Source: Lysobacteraceae bacterium (GTDB lineage Bacteria > Pseudomonadota > Gammaproteobacteria > Xanthomonadales > Xanthomonadaceae). Taken from it: a DNA stretch of 64,000 nucleotides. The notes beneath the pieces were generated by a model. That model was not told the origin of the DNA and ran no database searches. It saw only the letters and a list, made by a program, of their open reading frames with translations. Below, in pieces: positions 43,708 through 56,247 of the stretch (its first letter is position 1; each line of letters begins with the position of its first letter). The stretch is taken from positions 41,391-105,390 of the forward strand of contig JAMLIV010000005.1 of assembly GCA_023954075.1 (NCBI GenBank). Direction: 5' to 3'. The position numbers and the translations under genes were made by a program.

Positions 43708-46085
43708 CACGCTCCCCTGAGTGTCGCCCCACAGTCACGCGCCAGACCGTCCAGCGCGGCCGCAACGGCCTTCTCGATATCCTGCTCGGCTAGGGTGCGT
43801 GAATCGTCTTGGAAAATCAAGCCCATAGCAACGCTCTTGAATCCCGTTTCCATCCCCTTGCCCTGGTAGACATCGAACGGCATCACGGCTCGAAGCTGCG
43901 CACCCAGCGCCGTCCTGAGGCTGGCCTCGATCGCCGCCCAGGGCATGGCTTGGGCGACCACGACCGCCAGATCCCGACGAACGGCGGGGAAGCGCGAGAG
44001 CTCGCGCGCCGCAGGCACGGCGCGCTGCGTGAGCACAGCCTGATCCAGCTCCATCACCAGGACCTCCTGCCCGATGTCCAGCGCGTGCAGCAGGGCCGGA
44101 TGCAGGTGGCCAAGGTGGCCCAGAAGCCGGCCATCACGGACGATACGCGCACTGCGCCCGGGGTGCAGCCACGGCACATCGGCCGACAGGAATTCCACCC
44201 GACCGGCATCACCAACCAGCGCCAGCACCGACTCGAAGTCGCCGCGCAGGTCGAAGAAATCGACCTCGCGCGCCGCTTCGCCCCACTGTTCGGCGCGCGC
44301 GGGTCCGCAGGCGACCGCCGCCAGGTGCAGCGCCTCGCGCGGGCCATCGGCGTCGCGCAGGAAGACGCGGCCGGTTTCGAACAAGCGAATGCGCGACTGC
44401 TGGCGCGCCAGGTTGTGCCGCAGCGCCTCGACCAGCCCGGGCAGCAGCGCGGTGCGCATCACGCCCAACTCGCTGGACAGCGGGTTGGCCAGCGCCTCGG
44501 CACCGGCATCCAGCGACCAGGCGCGAAGCACGGCAACGTCCAGGAAGGCGTAGTTGATCGCCTCGAAATAGCCGCGCGCGGCCAGCTGCGCGCTGAAGGC
44601 CGCCAGCGGCACCTGCGCCTCGGGCAGCGGCGCGAGCTGGATTTGACCGGTCGGCGCATGCAGCGGTACCCGGTCGTAGCCGTGGATGCGCACCACTTCC
44701 TCGATCAGGTCCTCTTCGATGGCGATATCGAAGCGGCGCGAAGGCGGGGCCACCAGCCAGCCTTCGGCATCGGCGGACACGCCCATGCCGAGCGCGCGCA
44801 GGATGCGCTCGACCTCGGCATCGGGAACCGCCATGCCCAGCACCCGCTCCAGCCGCGCGCGGCGCAGGCGCACCGGCGTGTGTGCGGCAAGGCGCTGGCC
44901 GTCGCTGGCTTCGACCACCGGCCCGGGCGTGCCGCCGGCGATCTGCAGCACCAGCGCGGTGGCGCGTTCCAGCGCACGGCGCGCCAGTTCCGGGTCGACG
45001 CCGCGCTCGAAGCGCTGGGATGAATCGGTATGCAGACCGAGCGTGCGGGCGCGGCCGATGATCGCCTCGGGCGCGAAGAAAGCGCTTTCCAGGAACACGT
45101 CGCGGGTATCGTCGGTGACGCGGGAATCGCGCCCGCCCATGACGCCGGCCACCGCCAGCGGCGCGGATTCGTCCGCGATCACCAGGAAGCCGGGATCGAG
45201 CTTCACTTCGCGCTCGTCCAGCAGCGTGAGGCGCTCGCCCTGCGCCGCACGGCGCACGTGGACCGAACCCTTGAGCAGGCTCTGGTCGAAGGCATGCATC
45301 GGCTGTCCGAGTTCGAGCATCACGTAGTTGGTGACGTCCACCAGCGCGCTGATCGGGCGCAGCCCGGCGCGACGCAGGCGTTCTGCCATCCAGAACGGCG
45401 TCGGTGCGGTCGGATCGACGCCGCGCACGATCCGGCCGCAGTAGCGCGGGCAGTCGGCCGGGGCGTCCAGCACGATCTCGCGCCGGTCCTCGACGCCTGC
45501 GGGAACCGCCTCGACTTCGAATTCGTTCACCGCACCGCCCAGCGCCGCCGCCACGTCGTAGGCAACCCCGCGCACCGAGAAGCAGTCGGCGCGGTTGGGG
45601 GTGAGCTTGAGCTCGAAGCTGGCGTCGGGCAGGGAAAGGAACTCGGCGATCGGCGTGCCGACCGGCGCATCCTCGGGCAGTTCGAGCAGGCCCGAGGCGT
45701 CGGCATCGACGCCCAGCTCCTTCGCCGAGCACAGCATCCCGAACGATTCCACCCCGCGCAGCTTCGCGGCCTTGATCACCAGGCCACCGGGCAGTTCGGC
45801 TCCGACCGTCGCCAGCGGTGCCTTGAGGCCCGCGCGCGCGTTGGGCGCACCGCAGACGATCTGCACGGTCTGCGCGCCGGTCGACACCTGGCACAGATTC
45901 AGACGATCAGCCTCGGGGTGCTTCTCGCAGGAGAGGATTTGCGCCACCACCACGCCAGGCAGCAGCGCGCCGATGGGCTCGACGCCCTCCACTTCCAGCC
46001 CGATGGCGGTCAGGGTCGCGGCCAGCGTATCGCGGTCGGCCTCGACCGACACATGTTCACGCAGCCAGGATTCGGGAAATTTCAT
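43707..46085 (-). CDS. pheT: Phenylalanine-tRNA ligase beta subunit
   Basis: 792 residues, usual length. Region order: tRNA-binding domain (about 40-150, [26 protein letters not shown]), B3/B4 editing domain with [19 protein letters not shown]5 domain, class II core-like domain and the C-terminal ferredoxin-fold anticodon-binding domain ([13 protein letters not shown]). Functions as a heterotetramer with PheS. Separated from pheS by 125 bases that contain an inverted repeat. Confidence 0.98.
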   Translation of the reverse strand: MKFPESWLREHVSVEADRDTLAATLTAIGLEVEGVEPIGALLPGVVVAQILSCEKHPEADRLNLCQVSTGAQTVQIVCGAPNARAGLKAPLATVGAELPGGLVIKAAKLRGVESFGMLCSAKELGVDADASGLLELPEDAPVGTPIAEFLSLPDASFELKLTPNRADCFSVRGVAYDVAAALGGAVNEFEVEAVPAGVEDRREIVLDAPADCPRYCGRIVRGVDPTAPTPFWMAERLRRAGLRPISALVDVTNYVMLELGQPMHAFDQSLLKGSVHVRRAAQGERLTLLDEREVKLDPGFLVIADESAPLAVAGVMGGRDSRVTDDTRDVFLESAFFAPEAIIGRARTLGLHTDSSQRFERGVDPELARRALERATALVLQIAGGTPGPVVEASDGQRLAAHTPVRLRRARLERVLGMAVPDAEVERILRALGMGVSADAEGWLVAPPSRRFDIAIEEDLIEEVVRIHGYDRVPLHAPTGQIQLAPLPEAQVPLAAFSAQLAARGYFEAINYAFLDVAVLRAWSLDAGAEALANPLSSELGVMRTALLPGLVEALRHNLARQQSRIRLFETGRVFLRDADGPREALHLAAVACGPARAEQWGEAAREVDFFDLRGDFESVLALVGDAGRVEFLSADVPWLHPGRSARIVRDGRLLGHLGHLHPALLHALDIGQEVLVMELDQAVLTQRAVPAARELSRFPAVRRDLAVVVAQAMPWAAIEASLRTALGAQLRAVMPFDVYQGKGMETGFKSVAMGLIFQDDSRTLAEQDIEKAVAAALDGLARDCGATLRGA

Positions 46086-46092
46086 GAGAGCC

Positions 46093-46202
46093 GGGATTCG
46101 AGATTGGGGATTGGGGATTGGTCAAAAGCGGGATGCGGTGATGTGGGTGGGAGACGCAACGCTGTTGCCGTTGCGAATCCCCAATCCCCAATCCCGAATC
46201 CC
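46093..46202. repeat. Dispersed 'ggggattgggattcg' inverted repeat between pheS and pheT
   Basis: The left arm 46093-46121 (GGGATTCGAGATTGGGGATT and onward) is nearly the reverse complement of the right arm 46174-46202 (CGAATCCCCAATCCCCAATC and onward), with about 52 bases between. The same octamer units are tandemly iterated in each arm. This is a typical short dispersed repeat of xanthomonads, and here it interrupts a normally close gene pair. RNA from it would form a long hairpin inside the operon transcript. Confidence 0.85.
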
Positions 46203-46210
46203 TCGTTTTC

Positions 46211-47725
<1,515 letters not shown>

Positions 47726-47923
47726 TCAGAGGTAAGGAAGCATGCGCTGGACGCGACCTGCGTCCTCGGCACGAACGTGATTGGGCGCACGAAGGCCGCG
47801 CTTGCGCTTGGTGGACTTCTTCGTGAGGATGTGGCTCTTGAAGGCGTGGCCGCACTTGAACTTGCCGGAAGCGGTCTTCCGGAAGCGCTTTGCCGCCGCC
47901 CGATTGGTCTTCATCTTGGGCAT
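47726..47923 (-). CDS. rpmI: 50S ribosomal protein L35
   Basis: 65 residues, [25 protein letters not shown] and so on, standard L35. It normally follows infC in one transcript; here infC (and thrS) are absent and the gene instead follows its own promoter region, with a divergent LuxR-type gene beyond. Expression probably starts at the TATACT box at plus 48081-48086, giving a leader of about 150 bases that could host L20-dependent control. Confidence 0.97.
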   Translation of the reverse strand: MPKMKTNRAAAKRFRKTASGKFKCGHAFKSHILTKKSTKRKRGLRAPNHVRAEDAGRVQRMLPYL

Positions 47924-48080
47924 GACGATGTGTCCTTGAGGTGCGGCACGAGGCCGCTGTTATGTCACCGATGCAAGCGGCGGCGCTGGCCGCGCTTTCC
48001 TTCTTGCTCGCATCCGCTTCTTGTGCCCGGCGATTGCCGCGCGGTCCAACCCCCGGTCCATGCAGCGGAACCGGCCGCGC

Positions 48081-48090
48081 AGTATAGCAA
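48081..48090 (-). promoter_or_regulatory. Extended -10 promoter of the rpmI operon
   Basis: Minus-strand TTGCTATACT carries TATACT with an upstream TG motif (extended -10). No strong -35 is required in such promoters; GATGTG lies 18 bases upstream. Predicted start is about 150 bases ahead of rpmI. A 33-codon ORF of mostly basic residues within the leader is unlikely to be a gene. Confidence 0.7.
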
Positions 48091-48160
48091 AACTTGCGCC
48101 GATGCACATCGCGCCTGCACGCCTGCCGATCCGGCGGCTTCGCGCCTGGGTACCCGGACT

Positions 48161-48182
48161 GGGTAGGAATTTTCCTATACCC
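48161..48182. promoter_or_regulatory. LuxR/NarL-type palindrome upstream of luxR-family gene
   Basis: GGGTAGGAATTTTCCTATACCC contains the 14-base symmetrical core TAGGAATTTTCCTA (48164-48177, TAGGAA/TTCCTA arms). It resembles the class of boxes bound by LuxR/NarL/RcsB-type dimers such as the RcsAB box. It lies about 220 bases upstream of the regulator gene and 75 bases from the divergent rpmI promoter. The regulator itself may bind it. Confidence 0.5.
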
Positions 48183-48383
48183 GCATCCGTGTTTACCCGA
48201 TACAAGGTAGGGAGGCCTGCAAAGACACTTCACACCGGGGCGGAAAACGGGAAATACATGGCGCACGGACACACCGAGCCGCCCTTCGCCCGCCGGCTTC
48301 GGATGAATACAGGGGGACAACATGAGCACCAGCAAGCCATGCGCGACAATACCTGTCGCAACATCGCTGCAGGATCCGGGACC

Positions 48384-49592
48384 ATGAATACCCATGCCAC
48401 CCCGCCCCCCGAGCTGTCGGCACTGCCCCCCACGCCGGAAGCCGTACTCCTGCAGCTCCTGACCGCTCTGGACGCCACGGCGGACGAACAGCGGCTCCTG
48501 CAGCTGACCCTTGACGCCGTCGTCAGGCTGATCCCCTGCTGCCAGGCGTTCGCCTACGAATGGGAGGAAGCCGGCGGCGTTGCCCGCCTGCGCGCCAGCG
48601 CGAGCACCGATTCGCAGTTCCTCAACGACTATTTCGCCCGATTCCGTTCCATCGACCCCTTCTCCCCCGAGGCGCTTCGCAACGATGCGCTGCGAAACGA
48701 CCGCGGCATCGTGTCACGCGAGGTAATGGCAACGGACGAATTGCGTCATCACCCGTTCCACACGCGCTTCCTGGCACCGCACGGCGACCTGGTCTATGGC
48801 CTCTCGCACTATGCGCGGACCGGCCCGCAGCACCTGATCAGCCTGCGGCTCTTCCGTGGTGCGGACAAGGAACCGTTCTCTGCCTGCGAGCGCGACGCGC
48901 TGAGGCTGTTCCACACGCATGTCGCGCACCGCCTGCGCGAGCGCCGCAGGATTCGCCAGCTCGAACGCGAGCTGGCCACGCACCGGGCCGCCGCCAACGC
49001 ATGGAACCGGCCGATCTTCCTGCTCAACGCCACGGGCGCGGTGGTGACGCACAACGCGGCAGCCGATCAGATCCTGCGCGATGGCCGGCGGCTCGTGCTG
49101 GATTCCGAGCGCCGCCTGGCGCCGGGGCGCAAATACGACCACGCTTCCGGGCTCAATGGCGCGCTCAGGGACATTGCCGGCAAGGTCCGGGCAGGCAGCC
49201 GCCACCGTTCGCGCTGCCTCGCGCTGCGGACCGACGGGAGCCGCATCGCGCGCTACTACGGCCTGCTCGTGGGCCTCGATCCCACCTCCTCGCCCGCAAC
49301 CACGCTCCTCATCCTGATCGACAATCTGCAGGCCGCGCCGTGCCACGATCCCGACGAACTGCGCGGCCTGTTCGGATTCACCGCCACCGAGTCACGCATC
49401 GCCAACGCGCTGGTCGGCGGCCTGAGCACCGAGGGGATTTCCCAGGCCTTCCTGATCCGACCCGACACGGTGCGCACGCACATCAAGCGCCTGCTGGCCA
49501 AGACCGGCACGCGCAGCCACGCCGAGCTGCAGAAGCTCCTGATCCGTCTGACGCCCAACCTGACCGCACTGGCGCGCACCGAGACCCGGTGA
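48384..49592 (+). CDS. LuxR-family transcriptional regulator with PAS/GAF-like sensor region
   Basis: About 402 residues if the ATG at 48384 (AGGATCC upstream) is used; the frame is open further 5', so the start is uncertain. The C-terminal 65 residues are a LuxR HTH (FTATESRIANALVGGLSTEGISQAFLIRPDTVRTHIKRLLAKTG). The N-terminal 130 residues look like a GAF-type domain with Cys-Cys (LIPCCQAFAYEW); the middle (about 200-320) has a PAS-like segment (IFLLNATGAVVTHNAAAD). Neither a typical AHL-binding domain nor a receiver is visible. Signal and targets are unknown. Divergent from the rpmI operon in the place where infC would normally lie. Confidence 0.82.
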   Translation: MNTHATPPPELSALPPTPEAVLLQLLTALDATADEQRLLQLTLDAVVRLIPCCQAFAYEWEEAGGVARLRASASTDSQFLNDYFARFRSIDPFSPEALRNDALRNDRGIVSREVMATDELRHHPFHTRFLAPHGDLVYGLSHYARTGPQHLISLRLFRGADKEPFSACERDALRLFHTHVAHRLRERRRIRQLERELATHRAAANAWNRPIFLLNATGAVVTHNAAADQILRDGRRLVLDSERRLAPGRKYDHASGLNGALRDIAGKVRAGSRHRSRCLALRTDGSRIARYYGLLVGLDPTSSPATTLLILIDNLQAAPCHDPDELRGLFGFTATESRIANALVGGLSTEGISQAFLIRPDTVRTHIKRLLAKTGTRSHAELQKLLIRLTPNLTALARTETR

Positions 49593-49594
49593 CT

Positions 49595-49627
49595 CGCGCC
49601 GGGGCCACGCGCATCTGCCCCGGCGCG
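49595..49627. terminator. Bidirectional hairpin between convergent genes
   Basis: CGCGCCGGGGC and GCCCCGGCGCG pair over 11 bp around an 11-nt loop, three bases beyond the luxR-family stop and eight bases beyond the S9 peptidase stop on the other strand. There is no T tract on either side. Likely a shared transcript-end structure. Confidence 0.55.
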
Positions 49628-49635
49628 CGGCGGCA

Positions 49636-51693
<2,058 letters not shown>

Positions 51694-51808
51694 CACGCCA
51701 AGCTCCCGTGTGGTTGCGCAAGACCGCGATGGTAGAAGCACCGGCCGCGCCGGCAAAGTGCCGGAAGTGCCCGCGTGGCCTGCGGGCCGCGGACCCGGAT
51801 GAAAAACC

Positions 51809-51842
51809 AAAAAAGCGGGGCGAAGATCTGCTTCGCCCCGCT
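51809..51842 (-). terminator. Strong intrinsic terminator after the S8 protease gene
   Basis: On the minus strand a perfect 12-bp stem (AGCGGGGCGAAG / CTTCGCCCCGCT, 5-nt loop) is followed by TTTTTT, 21 bases beyond the subtilase stop. It isolates this gene from the S9 peptidase gene downstream. Confidence 0.93.
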
Positions 51843-51862
51843 CCATCACGCCTGGTGCCGGA

Positions 51863-54800
51863 TCAGTAGGACGGCAAAGCCCGCAGCGCGCGAGCCGCCT
51901 CCGGGATCGGGCTGCCGGGCGGCAGCCGGAGAGCCAGATCATCCGGGAAATGGCCAATGGTGCCAAAGCGCAGCATCAGATCGTCCATCGACAGGTCCCA
52001 CGCGTACAGCAGGAGATCATCCGCGCTCCACGGCACCCAGGCACCGTGCCGCTCGGCACCCTGCGCATCGATCCAGCCAAGGCGCAGGCGCTGCCCGCCT
52101 TCCGTACCCGATGCCTCGATCCACGCCACGCGTTGACCGCGCGCATCCAGCAGCTCCAGGACCCGATCAATGCCGCCCACGGGCGAAGCGGCGATGGACC
52201 AGCCGACCACCGCACCCGCCGCACCGCCCTGCCCAGGTGCGGCCAGCGCATCCGGACGCGGTGATGCACCCGCCTCGAAGCCATCGCAGTAGATGTCGCA
52301 GCGCTGGGTGAACCTGGCCGTCACGCTGAGATCGGACTGGACGTTGGTGTCCTGCCTCGGATTGGCGGTCACCCCGTCGCTCCAGATATCGAAGGACCAG
52401 CCCATGTCGGGAAGCGCCTCGACCTGCGGCCCGTCTCCACCCACCACCACGCTGTGCGTCACCGATGCCTGGCCATCGACGCTGCCGTTGGGGCCGGCGG
52501 TGTAAGTGAGGGTGTATTGAGTCACCGTCCAGATCGCATACAGCGTCGTGTTCGTCGCCGGCATCGTGAAGCTGGCTCCGGCCAAGTACGTCGCGCCCGA
52601 ACCGTCCGCCGCGGTGTTCCAGTTGACGAAGGTGTAGCCTGCGTAGGTCGGTGCGGCAGGCAGGGTCACCGAGTCACCGAAATCCGCCGTGATCGGGGCC
52701 GCGCCACTGCCGCCCTGGCTGTCGAAGCTCAGGGTGTACTGGTTGATCGTGTACTGCGCCGTCACCGTCAGGTCCGCCGTGACGTTGCTGAACGCCACGT
52801 CCCAGCCCGCGAAGGTGTAGCCCGTGCGGCTCGGGTCGGCCGGTGCGGTGGCCGCACCGCCGTGGTTCACCTGCTCGGTCTTGAGCACCGTCGCATCCCA
52901 GTCCACGAAGGTCACGGTGTACTGGTTGATCGTGTACTGCGCCGTCACCGTCAGGTCCGCCGTGACGTTGCTGAACGCCACGTCCCAGCCCGCGAAGGTG
53001 TAGCCCGCGCGGCTCGGGTCGGCCGGCGCCGTGGCCGCACCGCCGTGGTTCACCTGCTCGGTCCTGAGCACCGTCGCATCCCAGTCCACGAAGGTCACGG
53101 TGTAGGTCTGGATATTGGCACTGCATTGCGGCGAGTTCGCGCCGCCAGCGATTCCTTGGCACATCCAGGTCCAGGGGCCACTGCCACTGACCGTCGTCGG
53201 AAGGCCGGCATCGCATAGATCGCTTGTCGGCGCGCTGATGAAGGTGCCGCCATGGGCATCACCGCATACGCCATCGACCGCATGAAGGAGGATATCGAAG
53301 GCTGAACTGGTTGCGCTCAGCGCGCCCGCACTGGCGGCTAGAGTGTAGCCAACGCCAGCCTGATCGATGCTGGCCGTATCAAAGGTAGCAACACCCCCTC
53401 CAATGACGCCATTGATCGGTGCGGAAGAAATGGGTGCCGCGGTCTGTGAAAGCACGCCGATGCCGGGCGGATTGGTGCCGATGGCCAAGGCGATGTTCTG
53501 GAAGATGCCGTAGCGCACCAGTTGTCCTGCGCCATCGCGCACACCAACAGCCACGTTCGGAGTGATGACATCGTTGGCGTAGGTGTTGCTCGGCTGCTGG
53601 ACGAATTCGAGCGCAGCCTCCTTCTGGAAACGCAGCACTCCCCAGCCAAAGCTGTAATCCCTGCCCGTGGTGCCCAGATCGTTGGCACCGGTGAGGGCAA
53701 TGCTGTGAACGATGTCCTTGATGTCGTCGACGTCAGCGGCATTGGCTGGCACGCCGTAGTTCTGCATGATCTGCGCAACCATGCCGGCAACCTGGGGCGT
53801 GGCCGCCGAAGTGCCGCCAAATCCGTTCGCGCCGTAACTGAGCGTATTGACGAAGTCGTACTGGGAAACGTCCGGTTTGACGTTGGTGTCGGTCGCCGGA
53901 TTGTTCGGACTGGGCGCGGCGCCGCCCGCGCCAAGCACCGGGCCGCGGCCACTGAAACTCTCGATCGCTGCCGGCGTCATGTAGTCGATGGCACCAACGG
54001 TGATCAAATTGGGCGAATCGGCTGGATAACCAAGGCTTGCCGGAATCGTGCCACGCTGAATCAGGCCATAGCCGACTTCCTCGAAAAAGTGCAGGTAGTT
54101 GCTGCTGGTGGTTCCAGCCTTGCGCTCGATGCGAACCCAGTAGGACCTGTAACCCGAATTGCACCCATTGCTGGTGCCATTGGTGGTCGTATAGTTCAGA
54201 AACTCCTGGGGAGTGTTGCCGGCACTGCCGTTCTGCTGAAAATCGGAGACAGCGGCCTGGGTGTAGCCGGTTCCCGTCGGGTTCCGGTAATACAGGCGCA
54301 GTGCGTAGTCCTGGTTGGCCGCAAAACTGCCGTTGACGATACGCCAGTTGTCCCAGGACAGGCTCAGTGCGATGCTGAACCCGGCAGGCACGCAGTAACC
54401 ATCGAACAGGTTATTGAAAGTGTTGTTGTTATTGGCCGTACCCCAGCGGTGATAGCGGGCATTGGTGCCCGTGGCCGGATCTATCAATCCACCCCAATGG
54501 CTGTCGGCACCGTTGCCGGCAGCATTCACGATGACCACACCGTTGGCCCGGGCAAAACTCGCAGCCTCGGCGATGGAGCCAGGAATGGCGGTGCCATCGC
54601 CGATGCTGTCGAGCGGCGCCCCGAGCGAAACGGAAATCACGTTGGCCCGCGGGGCGCCCAACGGCTGGCCCAGCGTGGTGCCGCCGGTGCCGTCGCCAAG
54701 ATTGGCCGCGTGCAGAATGGCGGCGTACCACTCCGACACGTACCAGGTGTCGTAAGCGATGAACGTGGCATCCGGCACGTAGTCGTGGATCAGCTCCATG

Positions 54801-55648
54801 GTCGCGTTGCCATGGCTCTCGTTCGCACAACCGAAACCGACACAAGGCGTACCGTTGGTTTTGAAATCGTGTCGCGTCAGACGCGCGTCGGGCGGCCAGT
54901 CGCCGCTGCCCTGCAGACCGGCGATACCGGCATTGCTGAAACCATCGATCAAAGCCACGGTGATGCCGGAGCCGGTGAATCCACCCGGTGATTGCCACCA
55001 GTCGCCATTGGCCAGCGTGAGCCCCTGGCTGGTTTCCGCGCCCAGGAACTTCACCTTGCGTGCGAGGCTGACGCGGGCCACGCCATCTTCGGCCGCAAGC
55101 GCATCGAGCCTGCCCAATGGCACCCAGGCAACCACGGCCGCGTTGCCAAGCCGACCAGTGACCCGGGCACCAATGCTCTGCAGCACGTCTTGCACCCGCG
55201 CGGCACTGGGCGACGCGCCACGCGCCACGCCGGACTGGCTGTAGTAGATCTCGACCAGCACATCCGTCCCATTGAACAGGTCTGCCGGAAGGCCGGAATG
55301 CTCCCGGATGCCCTGCACCCCACGTTGCTCACCGTTCGCCTCGAATGCCATCTGCAACTGACCGTGCAGTTTCTGAAGCGGGCCGGATTCCGCCAGCTCA
55401 AACTCTTCTGCGGGACCTTCCTCCGCCCGATCAGCCGGCACCGCCGGCATGGCCGGCTGCAGCATGCGCATGAACTGCGCGCGAAGCGGGAGATCGCCCG
55501 CCTGCGCAGTCGCCCCTGCAACACAGAGCATGCACACAAAGAGCAGCAGGGCGCTCAGCAGGCGCGCATGCAAGGCGGGCCTCGCTGGCTGGGATACCCG
55601 ACCAAACGTGAGCGATGCCGAATGAGGTTGCGGCGAAGTAACGTTCAT
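51863..55648 (-). CDS. Secreted subtilisin-like (S8) protease with InlB-type repeats and DGFE C-terminal region
   Basis: 1261 residues, start at 55648 with GAGGA upstream. Signal peptide to about residue 50 (LLLFVCMLCVAGATAQA), a propeptide, then an S8 domain with Asp235 (ALIDGFSN), His279 (NESHGNATM) and Ser at about 613 (GGTSAATPQVAG). The His-to-Ser distance is long because of an inserted beta-rich domain. After about 850: two near-identical 61-residue InlB-type repeats (YTVTFVDWDATVL ... AGWDVAFSNV), two diverged ones, then DIYCDGFEAG and a C-terminal domain of about 110 residues. The last part resembles C-terminal regions of other secreted Lysobacterales proteins. Probably exported through the type II system; substrate unknown. 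Monocistronic, with a strong terminator. Confidence 0.92.
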   Translation of the reverse strand: MNVTSPQPHSASLTFGRVSQPARPALHARLLSALLLFVCMLCVAGATAQAGDLPLRAQFMRMLQPAMPAVPADRAEEGPAEEFELAESGPLQKLHGQLQMAFEANGEQRGVQGIREHSGLPADLFNGTDVLVEIYYSQSGVARGASPSAARVQDVLQSIGARVTGRLGNAAVVAWVPLGRLDALAAEDGVARVSLARKVKFLGAETSQGLTLANGDWWQSPGGFTGSGITVALIDGFSNAGIAGLQGSGDWPPDARLTRHDFKTNGTPCVGFGCANESHGNATMELIHDYVPDATFIAYDTWYVSEWYAAILHAANLGDGTGGTTLGQPLGAPRANVISVSLGAPLDSIGDGTAIPGSIAEAASFARANGVVIVNAAGNGADSHWGGLIDPATGTNARYHRWGTANNNNTFNNLFDGYCVPAGFSIALSLSWDNWRIVNGSFAANQDYALRLYYRNPTGTGYTQAAVSDFQQNGSAGNTPQEFLNYTTTNGTSNGCNSGYRSYWVRIERKAGTTSSNYLHFFEEVGYGLIQRGTIPASLGYPADSPNLITVGAIDYMTPAAIESFSGRGPVLGAGGAAPSPNNPATDTNVKPDVSQYDFVNTLSYGANGFGGTSAATPQVAGMVAQIMQNYGVPANAADVDDIKDIVHSIALTGANDLGTTGRDYSFGWGVLRFQKEAALEFVQQPSNTYANDVITPNVAVGVRDGAGQLVRYGIFQNIALAIGTNPPGIGVLSQTAAPISSAPINGVIGGGVATFDTASIDQAGVGYTLAASAGALSATSSAFDILLHAVDGVCGDAHGGTFISAPTSDLCDAGLPTTVSGSGPWTWMCQGIAGGANSPQCSANIQTYTVTFVDWDATVLRTEQVNHGGAATAPADPSRAGYTFAGWDVAFSNVTADLTVTAQYTINQYTVTFVDWDATVLKTEQVNHGGAATAPADPSRTGYTFAGWDVAFSNVTADLTVTAQYTINQYTLSFDSQGGSGAAPITADFGDSVTLPAAPTYAGYTFVNWNTAADGSGATYLAGASFTMPATNTTLYAIWTVTQYTLTYTAGPNGSVDGQASVTHSVVVGGDGPQVEALPDMGWSFDIWSDGVTANPRQDTNVQSDLSVTARFTQRCDIYCDGFEAGASPRPDALAAPGQGGAAGAVVGWSIAASPVGGIDRVLELLDARGQRVAWIEASGTEGGQRLRLGWIDAQGAERHGAWVPWSADDLLLYAWDLSMDDLMLRFGTIGHFPDDLALRLPPGSPIPEAARALRALPSY
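52734..53099. repeat. 183-bp tandem duplication inside the S8 protease gene
   Basis: Two consecutive units of 183 bases (52734-52916, 52917-53099) differ at only a few positions and each encodes one 61-residue InlB-type repeat. Their near-identity suggests a recent duplication or ongoing concerted evolution that could vary repeat number between strains. Confidence 0.9.
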
Positions 55649-55673
55649 GATGACAGTCCTCGGCGATTAGGCT

Positions 55674-55961
55674 TCATGGCGGGTACCAAAACATAGGGGG
55701 CGATGCCGGGCGGCAAGCGGCCGGAAAGTCTGGCTTGAGAGCACGCGGATGTCCGTATGCGGACGACCCGTGCAGGTAGGGAGGCACCCCTGACGCAGGA
55801 TGGCGACGGGTAATCCTTTGCAAATACGGCTGGATCACCCTCGCCTGGCGGCGATTGCGCGGATTCGCATGGAATTGCGCGTGCGTCATCGCACCGCCGA
55901 CCGAGGCCAGCAAGGGACACAGCATCACGATCCATGCGACTGTTTTCATTAAATAAAACAC
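55674..55961 (-). CDS. Possible small exported protein upstream of the S8 protease
   Basis: A 95-codon ORF starting GTG at 55961 with AGGAG about 11 bases upstream. Residues 5-29 (MKTVAWIVMLCPLLASVGGA) look like a signal peptide with possible cleavage before QFHANPRNRR. The remainder is short, basic and Pro-rich. It ends 25 bases before the protease start, so it could be a co-transcribed small partner, for instance an inhibitor or chaperone. Family not recognised; it may equally be a chance ORF. Confidence 0.3.
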   Translation of the reverse strand: MFYLMKTVAWIVMLCPLLASVGGAMTHAQFHANPRNRRQARVIQPYLQRITRRHPASGVPPYLHGSSAYGHPRALKPDFPAACRPASPPMFWYPP

Positions 55962-56247
55962 TCACGGACTCTCTCCTGGTTCCGGAACAGCAGCGTGTTC
56001 CGCGCCGAATTCCCCATCGGCGTGTGCATGAAGGTACACGAAAAACAAGCGCCTGTTCATCCCCCATTTGGGGTACATCCGCCGCAAAAAGCGCCAGATC
56101 GGCACGAAATGCATGGCTTTTTGCCTCACGGGCGGGGAAACACGCCGCGCGGAAGGCGTACGCGGGTCGACGCGTCATGCCATCGACCGACGATATCGCT
56201 TGCCGCGGAAGCCCGCGACTGACTCGCGGCGGCGTCGCGGGCCTGCC
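55962..56247. other. Intergenic region with palindrome upstream of protease gene
   Basis: No gene is seen. The region holds an 18-base palindrome GGAACA-N6-TGTTCC (55984-56001) immediately upstream of the possible small exported ORF, and a second (CCCCA-TT-TGGGG, 56062-56073). These are candidate regulator sites for the protease operon; no protein can be assigned. Confidence 0.4.

Noticed and set aside
47960..48205. Basic ORF (possible infC remnant) upstream of rpmI
   Set aside because: No IF3 motif, no ribosome-binding site; it overlaps the promoter and leader of the rpmI operon.
52734..53099. Tandem repeats considered as CRISPR
   Set aside because: The repeats are long, contiguous and in frame inside a coding sequence, without spacers.
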